Of a stretch of DNA of 64,000 bases, positions 38,115-47,187 are shown piece after piece. A program made the translations under genes and the position numbers. Origin of the DNA: Sphingomonas crocodyli (GTDB taxonomy: Bacteria > Pseudomonadota > Alphaproteobacteria > Sphingomonadales > Sphingomonadaceae). The stretch is from assembly GCF_004005865.1 (NCBI RefSeq), contig NZ_SACN01000002.1, positions 554,757 through 618,756 on the forward strand, read 5' to 3'. The notes beneath the pieces were generated by a model. The model ran no database searches. It was not told where the DNA came from and saw only the letters and a list, made by a program, of their open reading frames with translations. Within the stretch, counting starts at the first letter, position 1; each line of letters starts with the position of its first letter.

Positions 38115-39715
38115 ACGACGTATCGCGTATCGACGCGCGGCTGACCACGCAAAGTCGCCCTGGCAAGAACTCAGACGGGATCATCCCAAGCCGCCGAAAC
38201 ACCACTGCGCCAGAGCTTCAGGTCTTCGCAGACCTGCGCAATGGTCGGCGGGGTGATGGTGGGGCTGAGGAACTCGTTCGGGTTCTCGGCGGTGTCTCGA
38301 AGGCGGCTGGAGCGGTCGGCGGGGCACTTCAGGAAACGCTCGTCCAGCGTCTTGAGCGGGAGGCGAAAGAGGACCGCGATCAGGCCAATGACGACGCCTT
38401 CAATGGCGTGGTGGACGATACGAAGATGGCCGAACATGCAGCCTACCGGAAGTGGCGCACAGATGGATTGATGTCAGAAGAGCTGGTCAACGTCACCAGC
38501 GCGATCAAGACTGACATCGCGGCTCTCGCCAACTCAGGCGAGCCTTACGACATCGAAGACGCTCGCGAGATTATCCGGCGGCACCATCAAGGTATCTTTG
38601 TTGACCCTGAGACTGGCGCGACACGCAATGTCAGGCTTTTCACCACGGAAGGTCGAGCCAAAGCCGCATCTCACATGGCGCAGCTATCGCAGGAGCTGCT
38701 TCCTCAGGTTGCAGAGAATATGCGGCAGGAGGAAGCGTCGCAGGCGCTCAACCGCGCCATCGCGGGGTCTATCGACCTGAAGCCCGCAGGTGGCGCGTAT
38801 GATGTCGACGCATTCGTCAAAAGCCTGCCGCCACAGATCAACAAGACCGCTGCCATCGGCGAATGGGTCACGGCAGTGGTCGCCCGCGCAAAGCAAGACG
38901 AGAACCTTGAGGGTCTCCTCGATCTGATCGAGCGGAAGAAAGAAGACGGCAAAACGCCGCTCTTCGGCGCACGGGTGACGGCGCAGCTTCGAATGGCAGC
39001 GGAAGCTGTCGAGGATGCCCGCGAGGAGCGTATCACCCGCGAGCGTACTGACCGCTGGGAAGAAGGGGCCAACGCCCTCTACTCTCGCATGGTTTCGGGC
39101 AATAAGCCTTCGGTTGGCGAGATTGGCCAGATGATCGAGCGCGGCGATATCGCACCCTCGGTCGGCCTTTCGATGAAGAACCATCTTGAGAGCGAAGCCC
39201 GCGAGGCCGCTTCGCGCCGCCGCTCCGCTCTGGCCGACCAACAGGACCGCCGGGACGCAGAAGTCGCCGTTGGGATTACGTCCCTCGCGATCAACTGGAA
39301 GCTTGGGAACGGGCCGATGAACTCGGAGGCGTTCGGCAAGGAAATCGAGAGGCTACAGCGCCGGGGCGATCTAGGTGGCGGGAAGGCGGTCGCGAGCCAC
39401 ATGGGCGCGCTCTTTAGCGCGTACCGCGACGGCCTGACGACTATCAACAATCGACCCGATGTCCGTGGCTACGGCCAGAGCGTAGCCGAATGGGCGCGAC
39501 GGCAGGGACCGGGGGCGCTCCTATCAAACCCCAAGGGCGACCCTGTGTTCGTTCAAGAAGCCCTCTCGCAATACCACGACCTAGTCTTCGACGAGGGCAA
39601 GCGCCCAGCCGAAGCCGCCCGCATCGTGAAGAACCAGAAGCTGCCTTCGGCCACTTCGGTCGATAGCCGCATCGCCGCGCTCGAAGCGCGTCGTAAACAG
39701 CAACAAGGGAAGTAG
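38111..39715 (+). CDS. Podovirus internal virion (ejection) protein, gp15-like
   Basis: A 534-residue, highly helical, charged protein with no membrane segment. The opening (ELQVFADLRNGRRG, then a Gly/Ala-rich VLGGVSKAAGAVGGAL) and the very polar helical repeats (LEREAKEDRDQANDDAFNGV) resemble T7 gp15-type internal core proteins. Those proteins are ejected with the DNA and form a periplasmic tube. It is followed after 1 bp by the 1394-aa gene. Attribution rests on order, size and compositional style; primary sequence identity to T7 gp15 cannot be shown here. Confidence 0.65.
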   Translation: MNDVSRIDARLTTQSRPGKNSDGIIPSRRNTTAPELQVFADLRNGRRGDGGAEELVRVLGGVSKAAGAVGGALQETLVQRLEREAKEDRDQANDDAFNGVVDDTKMAEHAAYRKWRTDGLMSEELVNVTSAIKTDIAALANSGEPYDIEDAREIIRRHHQGIFVDPETGATRNVRLFTTEGRAKAASHMAQLSQELLPQVAENMRQEEASQALNRAIAGSIDLKPAGGAYDVDAFVKSLPPQINKTAAIGEWVTAVVARAKQDENLEGLLDLIERKKEDGKTPLFGARVTAQLRMAAEAVEDAREERITRERTDRWEEGANALYSRMVSGNKPSVGEIGQMIERGDIAPSVGLSMKNHLESEAREAASRRRSALADQQDRRDAEVAVGITSLAINWKLGNGPMNSEAFGKEIERLQRRGDLGGGKAVASHMGALFSAYRDGLTTINNRPDVRGYGQSVAEWARRQGPGALLSNPKGDPVFVQEALSQYHDLVFDEGKRPAEAARIVKNQKLPSATSVDSRIAALEARRKQQQGK

Positions 39716-39716
39716 C

Positions 39717-42700
39717 ATGACGTGGACCTCTGCCGATGAGCGAGAGTATCAAGGTCTCCTTCGGCAGCGGCGTCTGATCGAAGCGAGGCAGCACGGCGAC
39801 GCCGCACTCGCGCAAGCCAACGCCTCGCGCGCGACACCTGCCGCCAAGGAAGGCTTCTCCCTCTGGCGCGCAGGTGTGGGCGCGGTGCGCGACGCTGCGC
39901 AGGGTGCCATCGACTTCGTTGACGACGCAGGTGACTACCTTGCCGAGAAGACCAACGCCCCCAGCCTTGTGCTGGGCAAGCTCGCCACGAACGGCGTGGC
40001 TGAGGTGGTCCGCTGGGACGAATACCAGCGCCGCACGGCGGCGGTCGGCGGCGACTTCATGGATGCCAAGCTCCCGCAGCCTCGCGGCTCAGAGAACGCG
40101 GGGACCGCTGAAAAGGTAGTCCGAGGCATCGGCTCGTTCGTCGTGCCCTTCACTGCGGCGATGCGGACGATGCGCGGGGTCGAGGCTGTCACCACGGTTG
40201 GTAAGGCAGCCAAGGCCGTTGCAGCGGGCACTGTCGCCAACCTCGCTAACGTCGATCCAGCGGCGAACAATCTCGCAGGAATTCTTCGGGACACCTTCAA
40301 CATCGATAGCGAGACCCTCGACTTCCTAGCGGCGCATAACGACGAAGACGGCATCACCACTCGCGTCAAGGCAGCGGTGACGAACCTACCGCTGGACATC
40401 GGTATGGAAGCCGCGATGGCTGCGGGTGGCGCTGCCTTCCGCATGTATCGCGACCTTCGCTCTGTCAGTGCCGAAAGCCGCGCGCTGGTGGAGGCGGCTC
40501 AGTCCGACCTCACGATCAAGCGGACGCTGGCGGATGCCCGCGCGGACCTCGGGGATAGCCCCGTGCGACTGCCGGGAGGTGAGCGCCCGGCGGATCAGGT
40601 CGGCGCGGTGTCAGTGCCCAAGGGTGCCAATGATGTCGATGCTCCGGCGAAGGCTGGGGCGGGACCGAAGGCGGTCGAACCTGCAGTCCAGGCGGTGCCT
40701 CCTTCGGGGAATGCGGATGCTCCTCCGGTGCTCCCAATGGCCACCGAGGGAGCCTCTACGGCCGACGCAGCGCGGATGGTCCCAGCACCGAAGCGGATCG
40801 AGACCCTCGACGACTTCATGGACTATGCGAAGGGCGTGGTCGGCAATGTTACTGACCCTGCCGAACTCGACCGGCTGGCGACCGCCTTGGTCGAGAACCC
40901 GCACAACGCGCTCGACCAACTCGGCATCGATCCCCTGAAACTCAACTACGAGCTGCTCGACGACCCGACGAAGCTGATCGCGATCCAAGACAGCCTTGGG
41001 ACGCTGCTCGATGGCATCACCCAGAAAACGGGCCGCACGGGCATCCACGTCACCAACGCTGAGACCATCAAGTCAGCGCGTGCGCTCGCCATGTCGCCCC
41101 GTGTCCTCATGGGGGTCATGCAGAACACCGCCGGTCTGGCGGGTAAGCTCACGGGCGCGCGTATTATCGTTGGTCAGCATGCTCACAAGCTGCTGGGTAG
41201 CGTTGACGAAGCCATCGCTGAGATGGCGGCGGGATCGGCGGGCAAAGCCTACAACCAGTTCCTCGAAGACCTCCACCGCCACGCTCACCTGCTGGGTGTC
41301 CTTCGGGGCGCTGGCAGTGAGGTCGGTCGGGCTCTCCAATCGCTGCAGATGCGGATGGAGGTCACAAAGGCCGGAAAAGTCGTCACAGCGCAGGCTTCCG
41401 ACGCGTTGGCGAAGGCTCGGGCACTTGCCGCTAGGGACGCGGCGCGTGATGCGCGCGTTGCAGCAAAACAGGCCGAAAAACAGGCCGCCAAGGATGCGAA
41501 GGACGCCGCCCGTGCCGCGAAGGAAGTGGATCAGTCTGCTCCCGAGGTGATCGAGTTCCTAGAGAAGCTCTCCCAGCATGAGCTGGACAGTGCAGCTCTG
41601 GGAGACATCGCGACCAAGCACGGCCTCGAACCGCGTGCAGTGGCCAAGCAGCTCGGTCTCGATTGGAAGCAGCTCGACACGATGGAGAAGGCGCAGAAGG
41701 CGTACACGGACCTGTTTCAGGACGTCGCGACGGATGCGGGCAAGCTCCGCCTGTTGAACCAACTGAAGGAGGTGAAGGGTGACCTTCCGGCCCTCTCGCG
41801 GATCATTAAGGTCCGCAATGGCAATGCCCTGAATAGGGCTGACGCCGCCGTTCGGGACACCATCGGCAACCTCTTCTCGACAGGGACCGCCTACTTCAAC
41901 GTCCTGTCGGGCGCGACCCAGCTCGGGTTGAAGTCGATGACCCACCTCCTCGCATCGACCGGCCACATGGCCATGTCGAGGCTGGGGCTGGGCGGTGACA
42001 ACGCGCTCGCAGCGCGGGTGCATCTCCTGAAGAGCTGGGCGAACGTCCACGCTCCGATGGTCGCCTTCACCGACGCCATGACGAACACTTGGAAGCTCCT
42101 CCAGAAGGAAGGGCTGAACGAACTCGCGGCCCTGTCGGACACGGCAGGCTTCGAGGCGTTCGCCAAGCGCGCCCAGGCGGCGTCCATCAAGGCGGGTGAC
42201 GGAGTGGTGCGAGGTGTCGTGCGCGACGAAACCCGGCAGGGCTTCGGCTGGTACGTCAGCCCCGAGCGCCTCCGCTCAGTGCTTGCTGAGGCCGAAGACT
42301 GGCCCGTTGGCCGGTTTGGGCAAGAGGGGCTGAGGTGGTTTGGGCGCGCTGTCGCCACGACCATCAACGTCCCCGGCAGCGCCAGCCGCCTGATGACCTC
42401 GGCGTTCATCAACGCCCCTGACCAGTTCATGGGGAGCCTCGCATTCCGTGCAGGTGCCCACACCGCCGCCATCGACAAAGCCGTCGAAGAAGCGATGGAA
42501 GCTGAACTGAAGGGGGCGGCCCTCCTCGACTATGTGAAGGCGCGGTCGATGGACCTCGCCGAGCATCTCGACGGGACGACCGCTGAGCCTTTCGATGCGG
42601 GCGTTGAGGCCGTGCTTGAGAACGAGGGCAGGGACTTTGCCAAGTCAGTCCTGTTTCAGGATGACGTGGAGTGGCGAGGTGCGCATGCGCTGGCAGCAAT

Positions 42701-43901
42701 GGGTGAAGTCCCCATCGTCGGCACCATCGTATTGCCGTTCATTCGGACGCCCTTGCGCATCCTTGAGCGGTCCCTCGTCGACTTCACGCCCCTCGGCCTC
42801 CTCAAGAACACCGTGAGGGAAGCGTGGGCATCCGGCGACACTACCCTTCGGGGTGAGATCGCCGCTCGCTACACGCTCGCCACCAGCATGATGCTGATGG
42901 GGATCTACTTCACCACGACCCAAGACATCGTCGGGTACAACGGAGGTATCCGCAACTCGGCCCGTCTGACCCGCCCCAGCTACAGCATCCGCATCGGCGG
43001 TGATGTCTGGGAGTTCAACCGAGCTGATCCCCTCGGGACCGTTCTGGGTCTCTCGGCCGACTTTGTCGAAAGCCTGCGGCACACCTCTGACAGCGACGAC
43101 GGGCTCCCCGAGCGCGTCTTCGAGGCGGGCATGTGGGCGGTCTTCAAGAGCATCCTCTCGAAGAGCTGGCTGCAGAGCATGTCGCCGCTGATCGAGACGA
43201 TGGCGGCCACCAATGAGGCGGCGTTCGGGACCAAGCTGGATCGACTGGCGGCAGGCATGGGACAGCGTTTCGTTCCTGGCTCCGGCGTGCAGCGTCAGTT
43301 CGACAAGGCCATCAACGGCGAAGTTCGGGAGGCCCAAGGGCTGATCGAAGGTTGGCTGAAGGGGTCTTGGGGCTCCGCCACCTTGCCGGTGAAGCGCGAC
43401 CCGCTCCTCGGGCGTCCCCTCGACATGCTGCCCGGCGAACGCATGTTCGGCGTGCGCGCTGGCCCTGAGGTGGACGACGTGTTGGAGCGCGAACTGGCAG
43501 ACCTGTACTTCGACTTGCCTGCTGCCTCGCGCAAGCAGCGCGGGGTAGAGATGACCTCGGCACAGTACAGCCGATGGCTCGAACTGAAGGGGCAGGTCGT
43601 CACGGACGCCTCTGGTCTGACGGCTGAAGGCAAGCTGACGGCTCTCGTCGGCCTCCCCGAGTGGGCGACCGCTGGACGCGAGCAGAAGCTCGACGCCGTT
43701 CGGAATGCCGTTCGGGGTTACGCCCGCCTCGCGACTGAGCAGCTCATCCAAGAGGACAAGAAGTTCGCCTTCGATGTCCTCAAGGCCCGCAACCGCGACC
43801 TCTTCCTCGGCCAGAGCCGAACCGTGGAGGAAGCGGATGCGGAGACGCTTCGCTTCGCGAAGGAGCTGGGGATTACCGTGGGGGAACCTGCGGGGAACTG
43901 A
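39717..43901 (+). CDS. Large podovirus internal virion (ejection) protein, gp16-like
   Basis: At 1394 residues it is the largest gene in the window and intact. The N-terminus is polar and helical, an Ala/Lys-rich coiled coil lies at about 556-600 and a Pro/Ala-rich linker at about 290-350. The C-terminal half has the conserved layout of phage ejection proteins: FNVLSGATQLGLKSMTHLLA, WFGRAVATTINVPGSASRLM, VGTIVLPFIRTPLRILERSL and YSIRIGGDVWEFNRADPLGT with amphipathic or hydrophobic helices. The transglycosylase domain seen at the N-terminus of T7 gp16 is not visible. No other structural gene is nearby. Confidence 0.75.
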   Translation: MTWTSADEREYQGLLRQRRLIEARQHGDAALAQANASRATPAAKEGFSLWRAGVGAVRDAAQGAIDFVDDAGDYLAEKTNAPSLVLGKLATNGVAEVVRWDEYQRRTAAVGGDFMDAKLPQPRGSENAGTAEKVVRGIGSFVVPFTAAMRTMRGVEAVTTVGKAAKAVAAGTVANLANVDPAANNLAGILRDTFNIDSETLDFLAAHNDEDGITTRVKAAVTNLPLDIGMEAAMAAGGAAFRMYRDLRSVSAESRALVEAAQSDLTIKRTLADARADLGDSPVRLPGGERPADQVGAVSVPKGANDVDAPAKAGAGPKAVEPAVQAVPPSGNADAPPVLPMATEGASTADAARMVPAPKRIETLDDFMDYAKGVVGNVTDPAELDRLATALVENPHNALDQLGIDPLKLNYELLDDPTKLIAIQDSLGTLLDGITQKTGRTGIHVTNAETIKSARALAMSPRVLMGVMQNTAGLAGKLTGARIIVGQHAHKLLGSVDEAIAEMAAGSAGKAYNQFLEDLHRHAHLLGVLRGAGSEVGRALQSLQMRMEVTKAGKVVTAQASDALAKARALAARDAARDARVAAKQAEKQAAKDAKDAARAAKEVDQSAPEVIEFLEKLSQHELDSAALGDIATKHGLEPRAVAKQLGLDWKQLDTMEKAQKAYTDLFQDVATDAGKLRLLNQLKEVKGDLPALSRIIKVRNGNALNRADAAVRDTIGNLFSTGTAYFNVLSGATQLGLKSMTHLLASTGHMAMSRLGLGGDNALAARVHLLKSWANVHAPMVAFTDAMTNTWKLLQKEGLNELAALSDTAGFEAFAKRAQAASIKAGDGVVRGVVRDETRQGFGWYVSPERLRSVLAEAEDWPVGRFGQEGLRWFGRAVATTINVPGSASRLMTSAFINAPDQFMGSLAFRAGAHTAAIDKAVEEAMEAELKGAALLDYVKARSMDLAEHLDGTTAEPFDAGVEAVLENEGRDFAKSVLFQDDVEWRGAHALAAMGEVPIVGTIVLPFIRTPLRILERSLVDFTPLGLLKNTVREAWASGDTTLRGEIAARYTLATSMMLMGIYFTTTQDIVGYNGGIRNSARLTRPSYSIRIGGDVWEFNRADPLGTVLGLSADFVESLRHTSDSDDGLPERVFEAGMWAVFKSILSKSWLQSMSPLIETMAATNEAAFGTKLDRLAAGMGQRFVPGSGVQRQFDKAINGEVREAQGLIEGWLKGSWGSATLPVKRDPLLGRPLDMLPGERMFGVRAGPEVDDVLERELADLYFDLPAASRKQRGVEMTSAQYSRWLELKGQVVTDASGLTAEGKLTALVGLPEWATAGREQKLDAVRNAVRGYARLATEQLIQEDKKFAFDVLKARNRDLFLGQSRTVEEADAETLRFAKELGITVGEPAGN

Positions 43902-43905
43902 AGGA

Positions 43906-43932
43906 TGGGGTAGGTGCCGGTGGTGCCTGCCC
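43906..43932 (+). terminator. Hairpin after the ejection operon
   Basis: Arms ggggtaggtgcc and ggtgcctgcccc pair over 12 positions (G-C plus some G-U), with a 3-nt loop, beginning 5 bp after the stop of the 1394-aa gene. There is no U-tract. This strongly suggests the 3' end of the ejection operon mRNA. Confidence 0.6.
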
Positions 43933-44096
43933 CACCTCGAACTATGCCGCTCCGTCAAAAAATTGCCCTGAATGGTCTCTCCTTGCGGGGTTTCGGATCA
44001 CGCTAAGGGTTTGAGCTGGCAGACCTATTTGGCTCCTTTGGCACGGTTGATTTAGCATCGTGCCCCAGTGCATCTTCCGGATCATCGGGAGGGCCA

Positions 44097-44486
44097 ATGG
44101 AAGACAAGTTGGGGGCACAGCCGGGCTTGGCTGGCGAGCTGAAGGCGTTGGGTCGATGGAGCCTGTGCTGCACTTATATGGCTCGTCAAAGTCCCTCCCG
44201 GCTGGCCATGTCCCAAATGGCGTTCTTCGCGGCTGCTGCGCTTTGCGACTTAGCGAAGAAACCGCAAACCATGACGGAACTCTTGGAGATGGTTGGGGAC
44301 GTCAGCGGGGGATCGCTGAAGGAAACCTATGCCGTCTTTCTTCCTCCGAGCGCGAAGCGGCCCGGAGGGCTTGGGTGGCTTGTTAGGCGCTCTTGCCCCT
44401 TCGACGGACGCCGCAAGCTATTATGTCTGAGTTACAGGGGGCGGCAGGTGATTGAGGGTGTGCCGAAGTTCCTGAAGGCGATCTAG
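44097..44486 (+). CDS. Winged-helix (MarR-like) DNA-binding protein
   Basis: A 129-residue protein. SQMAFFAAAALCDLAKKPQT leads into a helix-turn-helix (MTELLEMVGDVSGGSLKETY) and a wing (RRKLLCLSYRGRQVIEGV), a MarR/winged-helix pattern with a final helix. Its ATG follows gggagggcca. It lies between the ejection operon and the recombinase, so it could regulate either. Two Cys (residues 24 and 25) and another Cys near residue 100 are unusual in a plain MarR protein, but no redox role can be claimed. Confidence 0.6.
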   Translation: MEDKLGAQPGLAGELKALGRWSLCCTYMARQSPSRLAMSQMAFFAAAALCDLAKKPQTMTELLEMVGDVSGGSLKETYAVFLPPSAKRPGGLGWLVRRSCPFDGRRKLLCLSYRGRQVIEGVPKFLKAI

Positions 44487-44846
44487 CCAGCCGGAGGCTC
44501 CCGTCACTTTTGCTGCAAAAATCCGAAGCGGCATATGGGAGAGACGATCACGGCCCTTCCCCCCGTGGGGGTGTGGGTGCACCGCTCGGCCCTCGAAATC
44601 CGTTGGGAAATCCTACTGCAATCGGCGGCGGCCCGGCGGGCTAGGCCCTCCATGAAAAGAGGGGCAGGGGCTTCGCAAGGGCGGGCGTATTCAATGGGTA
44701 TAGTCGAGGGCAACGCAGGTCAGCTACGTTTTTATGGTAGCCTAAGGGTTGACATCGAAAATACGCTACGCCATCTAGTCATGGTCTAGACCCAATGGCT
44801 ACGATGGCTGGCGGGTGTAGGTTCAATGTTAAGGGGATCACCGCTC
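44487..44846. other. Non-coding interval with a putative promoter
   Basis: A roughly 360-bp interval with no convincing gene. An open frame at 44,535-44,789 lacks family features. An AT-richer portion (44,725-44,790) contains a candidate promoter and a 10-bp palindrome, described separately. Confidence 0.5.
44749..44792 (+). promoter_or_regulatory. Putative sigma70-type promoter with palindrome
   Basis: A consensus -35 (ttgaca, 44,749-44,754) and a weak -10 (catcta, 44,772-44,777) with 17-bp spacing lie upstream of the 100-aa gene and the serine recombinase. The 10-bp palindrome ggtctagacc at 44,783-44,792 would cover the start point and could be an operator. Confidence 0.4.
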
Positions 44847-45149
44847 ATGCTGCAGTTTACGACATCGACCCAGATCACCGACGCCTACCCCGACCTGATC
44901 GCAGAAGGTGTCCGCGCCCGCTTCGCCAAGGTGGTCTGGGGTGACTGGCCTACCGATTTCTGCGAGGCCCAGCGGGAGGCGTTCGCTCAGTGGGAGCGTC
45001 TACGTAGCCGCGAGTTGGCAACCGAAGAGAAGGCCGAAGGCCGTCGCCGTCGCAGCCCCAGCATTCACAAGAAGCAGCTTCGCGCAGCCCGCCGAAAGGA
45101 CGCTGCGGCGCACGGGTTCGTACTTACCGATGTCATCGGGCAAGCCTGA
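44847..45149 (+). CDS. Hypothetical protein upstream of the serine recombinase
   Basis: A 100-residue charged protein, starting LQFTTSTQITDAYPDLIAEG and ending in a very basic region (GRRRRSPSIHKKQLRAARRK). The stop overlaps the recombinase start by 1 bp, so the two are translated together. I see no recognisable domain. The basic tail suggests nucleic-acid contact; possibly a recombination accessory factor. Confidence 0.6.
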   Translation: MLQFTTSTQITDAYPDLIAEGVRARFAKVVWGDWPTDFCEAQREAFAQWERLRSRELATEEKAEGRRRRSPSIHKKQLRAARRKDAAAHGFVLTDVIGQA

Positions 45150-45721
45150 TGCGTGTCGGCTACGCACGTGTCTCCTCAGTCGGGCAATCGCTTGACGTTC
45201 AGGAGGCCCTCCTCCGCGAAGCCGGGTGCGAGGAGGTATTTGCGGAGAAGAAGTCGGGCACGACGACGGAGGGGCGGGAGGCGCTGGAGCAGGCGATTAA
45301 CTTCGTCCGCTCCGGCGACACTCTCGTCGTTACCCGCCTAGACCGGCTCGCCCGTTCAGGCTCTGACCTCTATGCCATCGTGGATCGCTTGAGCGCGAAG
45401 GGCGTGTTCTTTCAGTGCATCCAGCAGGGCGCCGTCGACACGACGTCCAGCATGGGAAAACTTGTCCTGGGCATCTTGGGCGCGGTTGCTGAATTTGAGA
45501 CTGCGCTACGCAAGGAACGTCAGCGGGATGGCATTGATAAGGCCATGACCGCCAACCCCGAGAAGTATCGTGGCCGTCCTGCAAAGTTGGACAGGGCGGC
45601 GATCCTGCGCCTTTCAGGCGAGGGCATGAAACCGGCGGATATTGCTCGCGAAGTCGGCTGCAATCGCGTGACCGTCCACAAGGTGCTTAGGGCAGAGCGG
45701 GAGAAGGCCGAACCCGCCTAA
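45149..45721 (+). CDS. Serine recombinase (resolvase/invertase family)
   Basis: A 190-residue small serine recombinase. The catalytic Ser is Ser9 in GYARVSSVGQSLD; RLDRLARSGSDL and the LGILGAVAEFE segment give the rest of the catalytic core and the E-helix. A C-terminal helix-turn-helix (ILRLSGEGMKPADIAREVG) binds DNA. It could invert or resolve a segment of the island; I saw no clear pair of inverted crossover sites next to it. Confidence 0.92.
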   Translation: MRVGYARVSSVGQSLDVQEALLREAGCEEVFAEKKSGTTTEGREALEQAINFVRSGDTLVVTRLDRLARSGSDLYAIVDRLSAKGVFFQCIQQGAVDTTSSMGKLVLGILGAVAEFETALRKERQRDGIDKAMTANPEKYRGRPAKLDRAAILRLSGEGMKPADIAREVGCNRVTVHKVLRAEREKAEPA

Positions 45722-45751
45722 CGCTCCCAGATCACCACAGGACACCTCAAG

Positions 45752-45790
45752 CGGACCTCGGGACACCCTCGGGGTCCGTTTCTGTTTCTG
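45752..45790 (+). terminator. Rho-independent terminator after the recombinase
   Basis: The inverted pair cggacc / ggtccg with an interior gggaca/ccctc pairing forms a hairpin ending near 45,778, and a T-rich run (tttctgtttctg) follows. It lies 30 bp after the recombinase stop and should end that transcript. Confidence 0.6.
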
Positions 45791-45904
45791 CTGGCCTGCG
45801 GTTCGGCGGATCTGCCCGGCCTTCGATTGGGCCATCAGTCAGCGCGCGGGTGTCTACGGCCCTGCTTCGTTTGAAAATCACTGCTTCATTTCAAGGAGAC
45901 ACTA

Positions 45905-46555
45905 ATGACCTACATTCCACGCTTTACTCGCGTCTATCACCCCGAATTAGCTGCTAAGATGGAAGCCCGCGTAACTCTGGACACCGTCAGCGGCTGCTGG
46001 AACTGGACGAAAGGCGTCAACTCCGATGGGTACGGATACGGCCTCTATTTTGAGGGGAAGCAGCATCGTGCGCACCGGTGCGCTTACCTCGTATCAATGG
46101 GTGACCTGCCGCCCACCGAGTTCCCTATCCGCCATCTTTGCAGCAACCCCGCGTGCTGTCGTCCAGACCATCTTGCCGTAGGGACGCACGCCGAGAATGC
46201 TGACGACACGATTAAGGCAGGCCGTCGACGGTCTTGCCGCACGCCGTTCGCGCAACGTCGAGAGCGCGCAGCAGCAATGCGGCAACTGGGCGGCAGAATC
46301 GAAGAGATTGCTGCGCGCTTTAATGTGTCGCAGTCGACGGCTCGCCGCGCCGTCAGAGGCCAGACATGGGCACAGCTGCCGGGGGCTCGGGACGCCAAGC
46401 CTAACGGGGAGCACAAGCGAAAGCTGACCAAGGAAGACGTTCGGGCGATCCGCGCTAGTACGGAAACGAACAAGGAGCTGGCCACGCGGTATGGCGTGAC
46501 TGCTGCGGCGATTCATGCCGTCGTCGCGAGGAAATCTTGGCGGCATGTCGACTAA
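45905..46555 (+). CDS. HNH homing-type endonuclease with two HTH segments
   Basis: The 216-residue protein opens with an HNH module of the phage homing type: SGCWNWTKGVNSDGYGYGLY, HRAHRCAYLVSMG, and IRHLCSNPACCRPDHLAVG. Then come a helix-turn-helix (IEEIAARFNVSQSTARRAV) and a second one near the C-terminus (ELATRYGVTAAAIHAVVA). aaggag lies 8 nt upstream of the ATG. The combination suggests DNA cleavage with sequence-directed binding; selfish homing is the default interpretation. Confidence 0.85.
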   Translation: MTYIPRFTRVYHPELAAKMEARVTLDTVSGCWNWTKGVNSDGYGYGLYFEGKQHRAHRCAYLVSMGDLPPTEFPIRHLCSNPACCRPDHLAVGTHAENADDTIKAGRRRSCRTPFAQRRERAAAMRQLGGRIEEIAARFNVSQSTARRAVRGQTWAQLPGARDAKPNGEHKRKLTKEDVRAIRASTETNKELATRYGVTAAAIHAVVARKSWRHVD

Positions 46556-46577
46556 GGCTACCTCGTTGGGGATCGGC

Positions 46578-46886
46578 TCAGCCGCACTCCTGCGCCTTCG
46601 CAACCGCGATGCTGTGAACGGCGACCTCAGTGCCTCCTGCAGTCCTCCTAAGCTCAATCGCGCGGGGTTCGTTGAAGCCACCCGTGAAATAGACGAGGCT
46701 CTCGTCGGGGCGGTCTGGGGTTCGATACACGAACACGGAATCGCGCCAGTCTCGCAGCAGCAAGCACCGCTCGACCTCAAAGAGCGGTTTGGGGGTGCTG
46801 AAGGTGCCGTCTGGCTTCTCCCGCAGCAGGTTGCCCAGATCGTAGGCGTGGGCCGACGAACACCAAGCTAACATGAGGACTGCCAA
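46578..46886 (-). CDS. Small exported hypothetical protein
   Basis: A 102-residue frame (TTG start) with a signal-peptide-like beginning (AVLMLAWCSSAHA), so the mature protein is around 88 residues, with Cys near the middle (FEVERCLLLRDW) and at the C-terminus. The first start with a usual codon would cut the signal; the frame continues upstream (TKRLAVLM), which points to the TTG or a nonstandard start. It is on the opposite strand from its neighbours. No family known to me; a possible lysogenic conversion or exclusion protein by position. Confidence 0.5.
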   Translation of the reverse strand: MAVLMLAWCSSAHAYDLGNLLREKPDGTFSTPKPLFEVERCLLLRDWRDSVFVYRTPDRPDESLVYFTGGFNEPRAIELRRTAGGTEVAVHSIAVAKAQECG

Positions 46887-46997
46887 GCGTTTCGTAGTGC
46901 CTCCATGAGTGGACTGCGGGTGGCTGTAGCAATCCTGCTGCCCGAGACCAGCGCATGTGAGGCTTGCGAAGGTGAGGCCTTGGGGTAACCTGAGGCC

Positions 46998-47072
46998 GCT
47001 GTGGGCAAGCTTTCCGGCCCTCGCTGCGGCGGGGCTAGAGGATGCGGCTAAACGCTCCCCGGTGCCCGCAGC
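46998..47072 (+). ncRNA. Three-way-junction RNA-like element, copy A
   Basis: A closing stem gctgtgggca / tgcccgcagc (10 bp, one G-U) encloses two hairpins: gccc...gggc around a roughly 11-nt loop, and gcg-gctaaa-cgc with an outer gga/tcc extension. The copy at 52,071-52,144 preserves the layout with paired substitutions. It lies 115 bp upstream of the gene at 47,188. It may be a cis-regulatory element or a small RNA; strand is assumed from the following genes. Confidence 0.45.
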
Positions 47073-47187
47073 AAAAGGTCGGACCTGTCACGGCTAGGCT
47101 CATCCGCGTTATTCCCGTGTGCCTTTGGAGCCGCAATGCTTCCGTGTTAGCCTCACGCCGCCCTACTGGTTCTCGAAGGAGGAGACG

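Noticed and set aside
42645..43958. 437-codon minus-strand frame opposite the large ejection protein
   Set aside because: Shadow; the plus-strand protein has phage family features and an intact operon context.
44535..44789. 84-codon plus-strand frame between the winged-helix and recombinase genes
   Set aside because: No ribosome site, no conserved-looking pattern; it spans a candidate promoter.
45149..45721. Invertible segment controlled by the serine recombinase
   Set aside because: I looked for long inverted repeats flanking or near the gene and found none that would serve as crossover sites.
46998..47072. HEARO/OMEGA-type RNA next to HNH genes
   Set aside because: The element is much shorter than those RNAs and the neighbouring HNH proteins have no IsrB/IscB layout (no RuvC segments).
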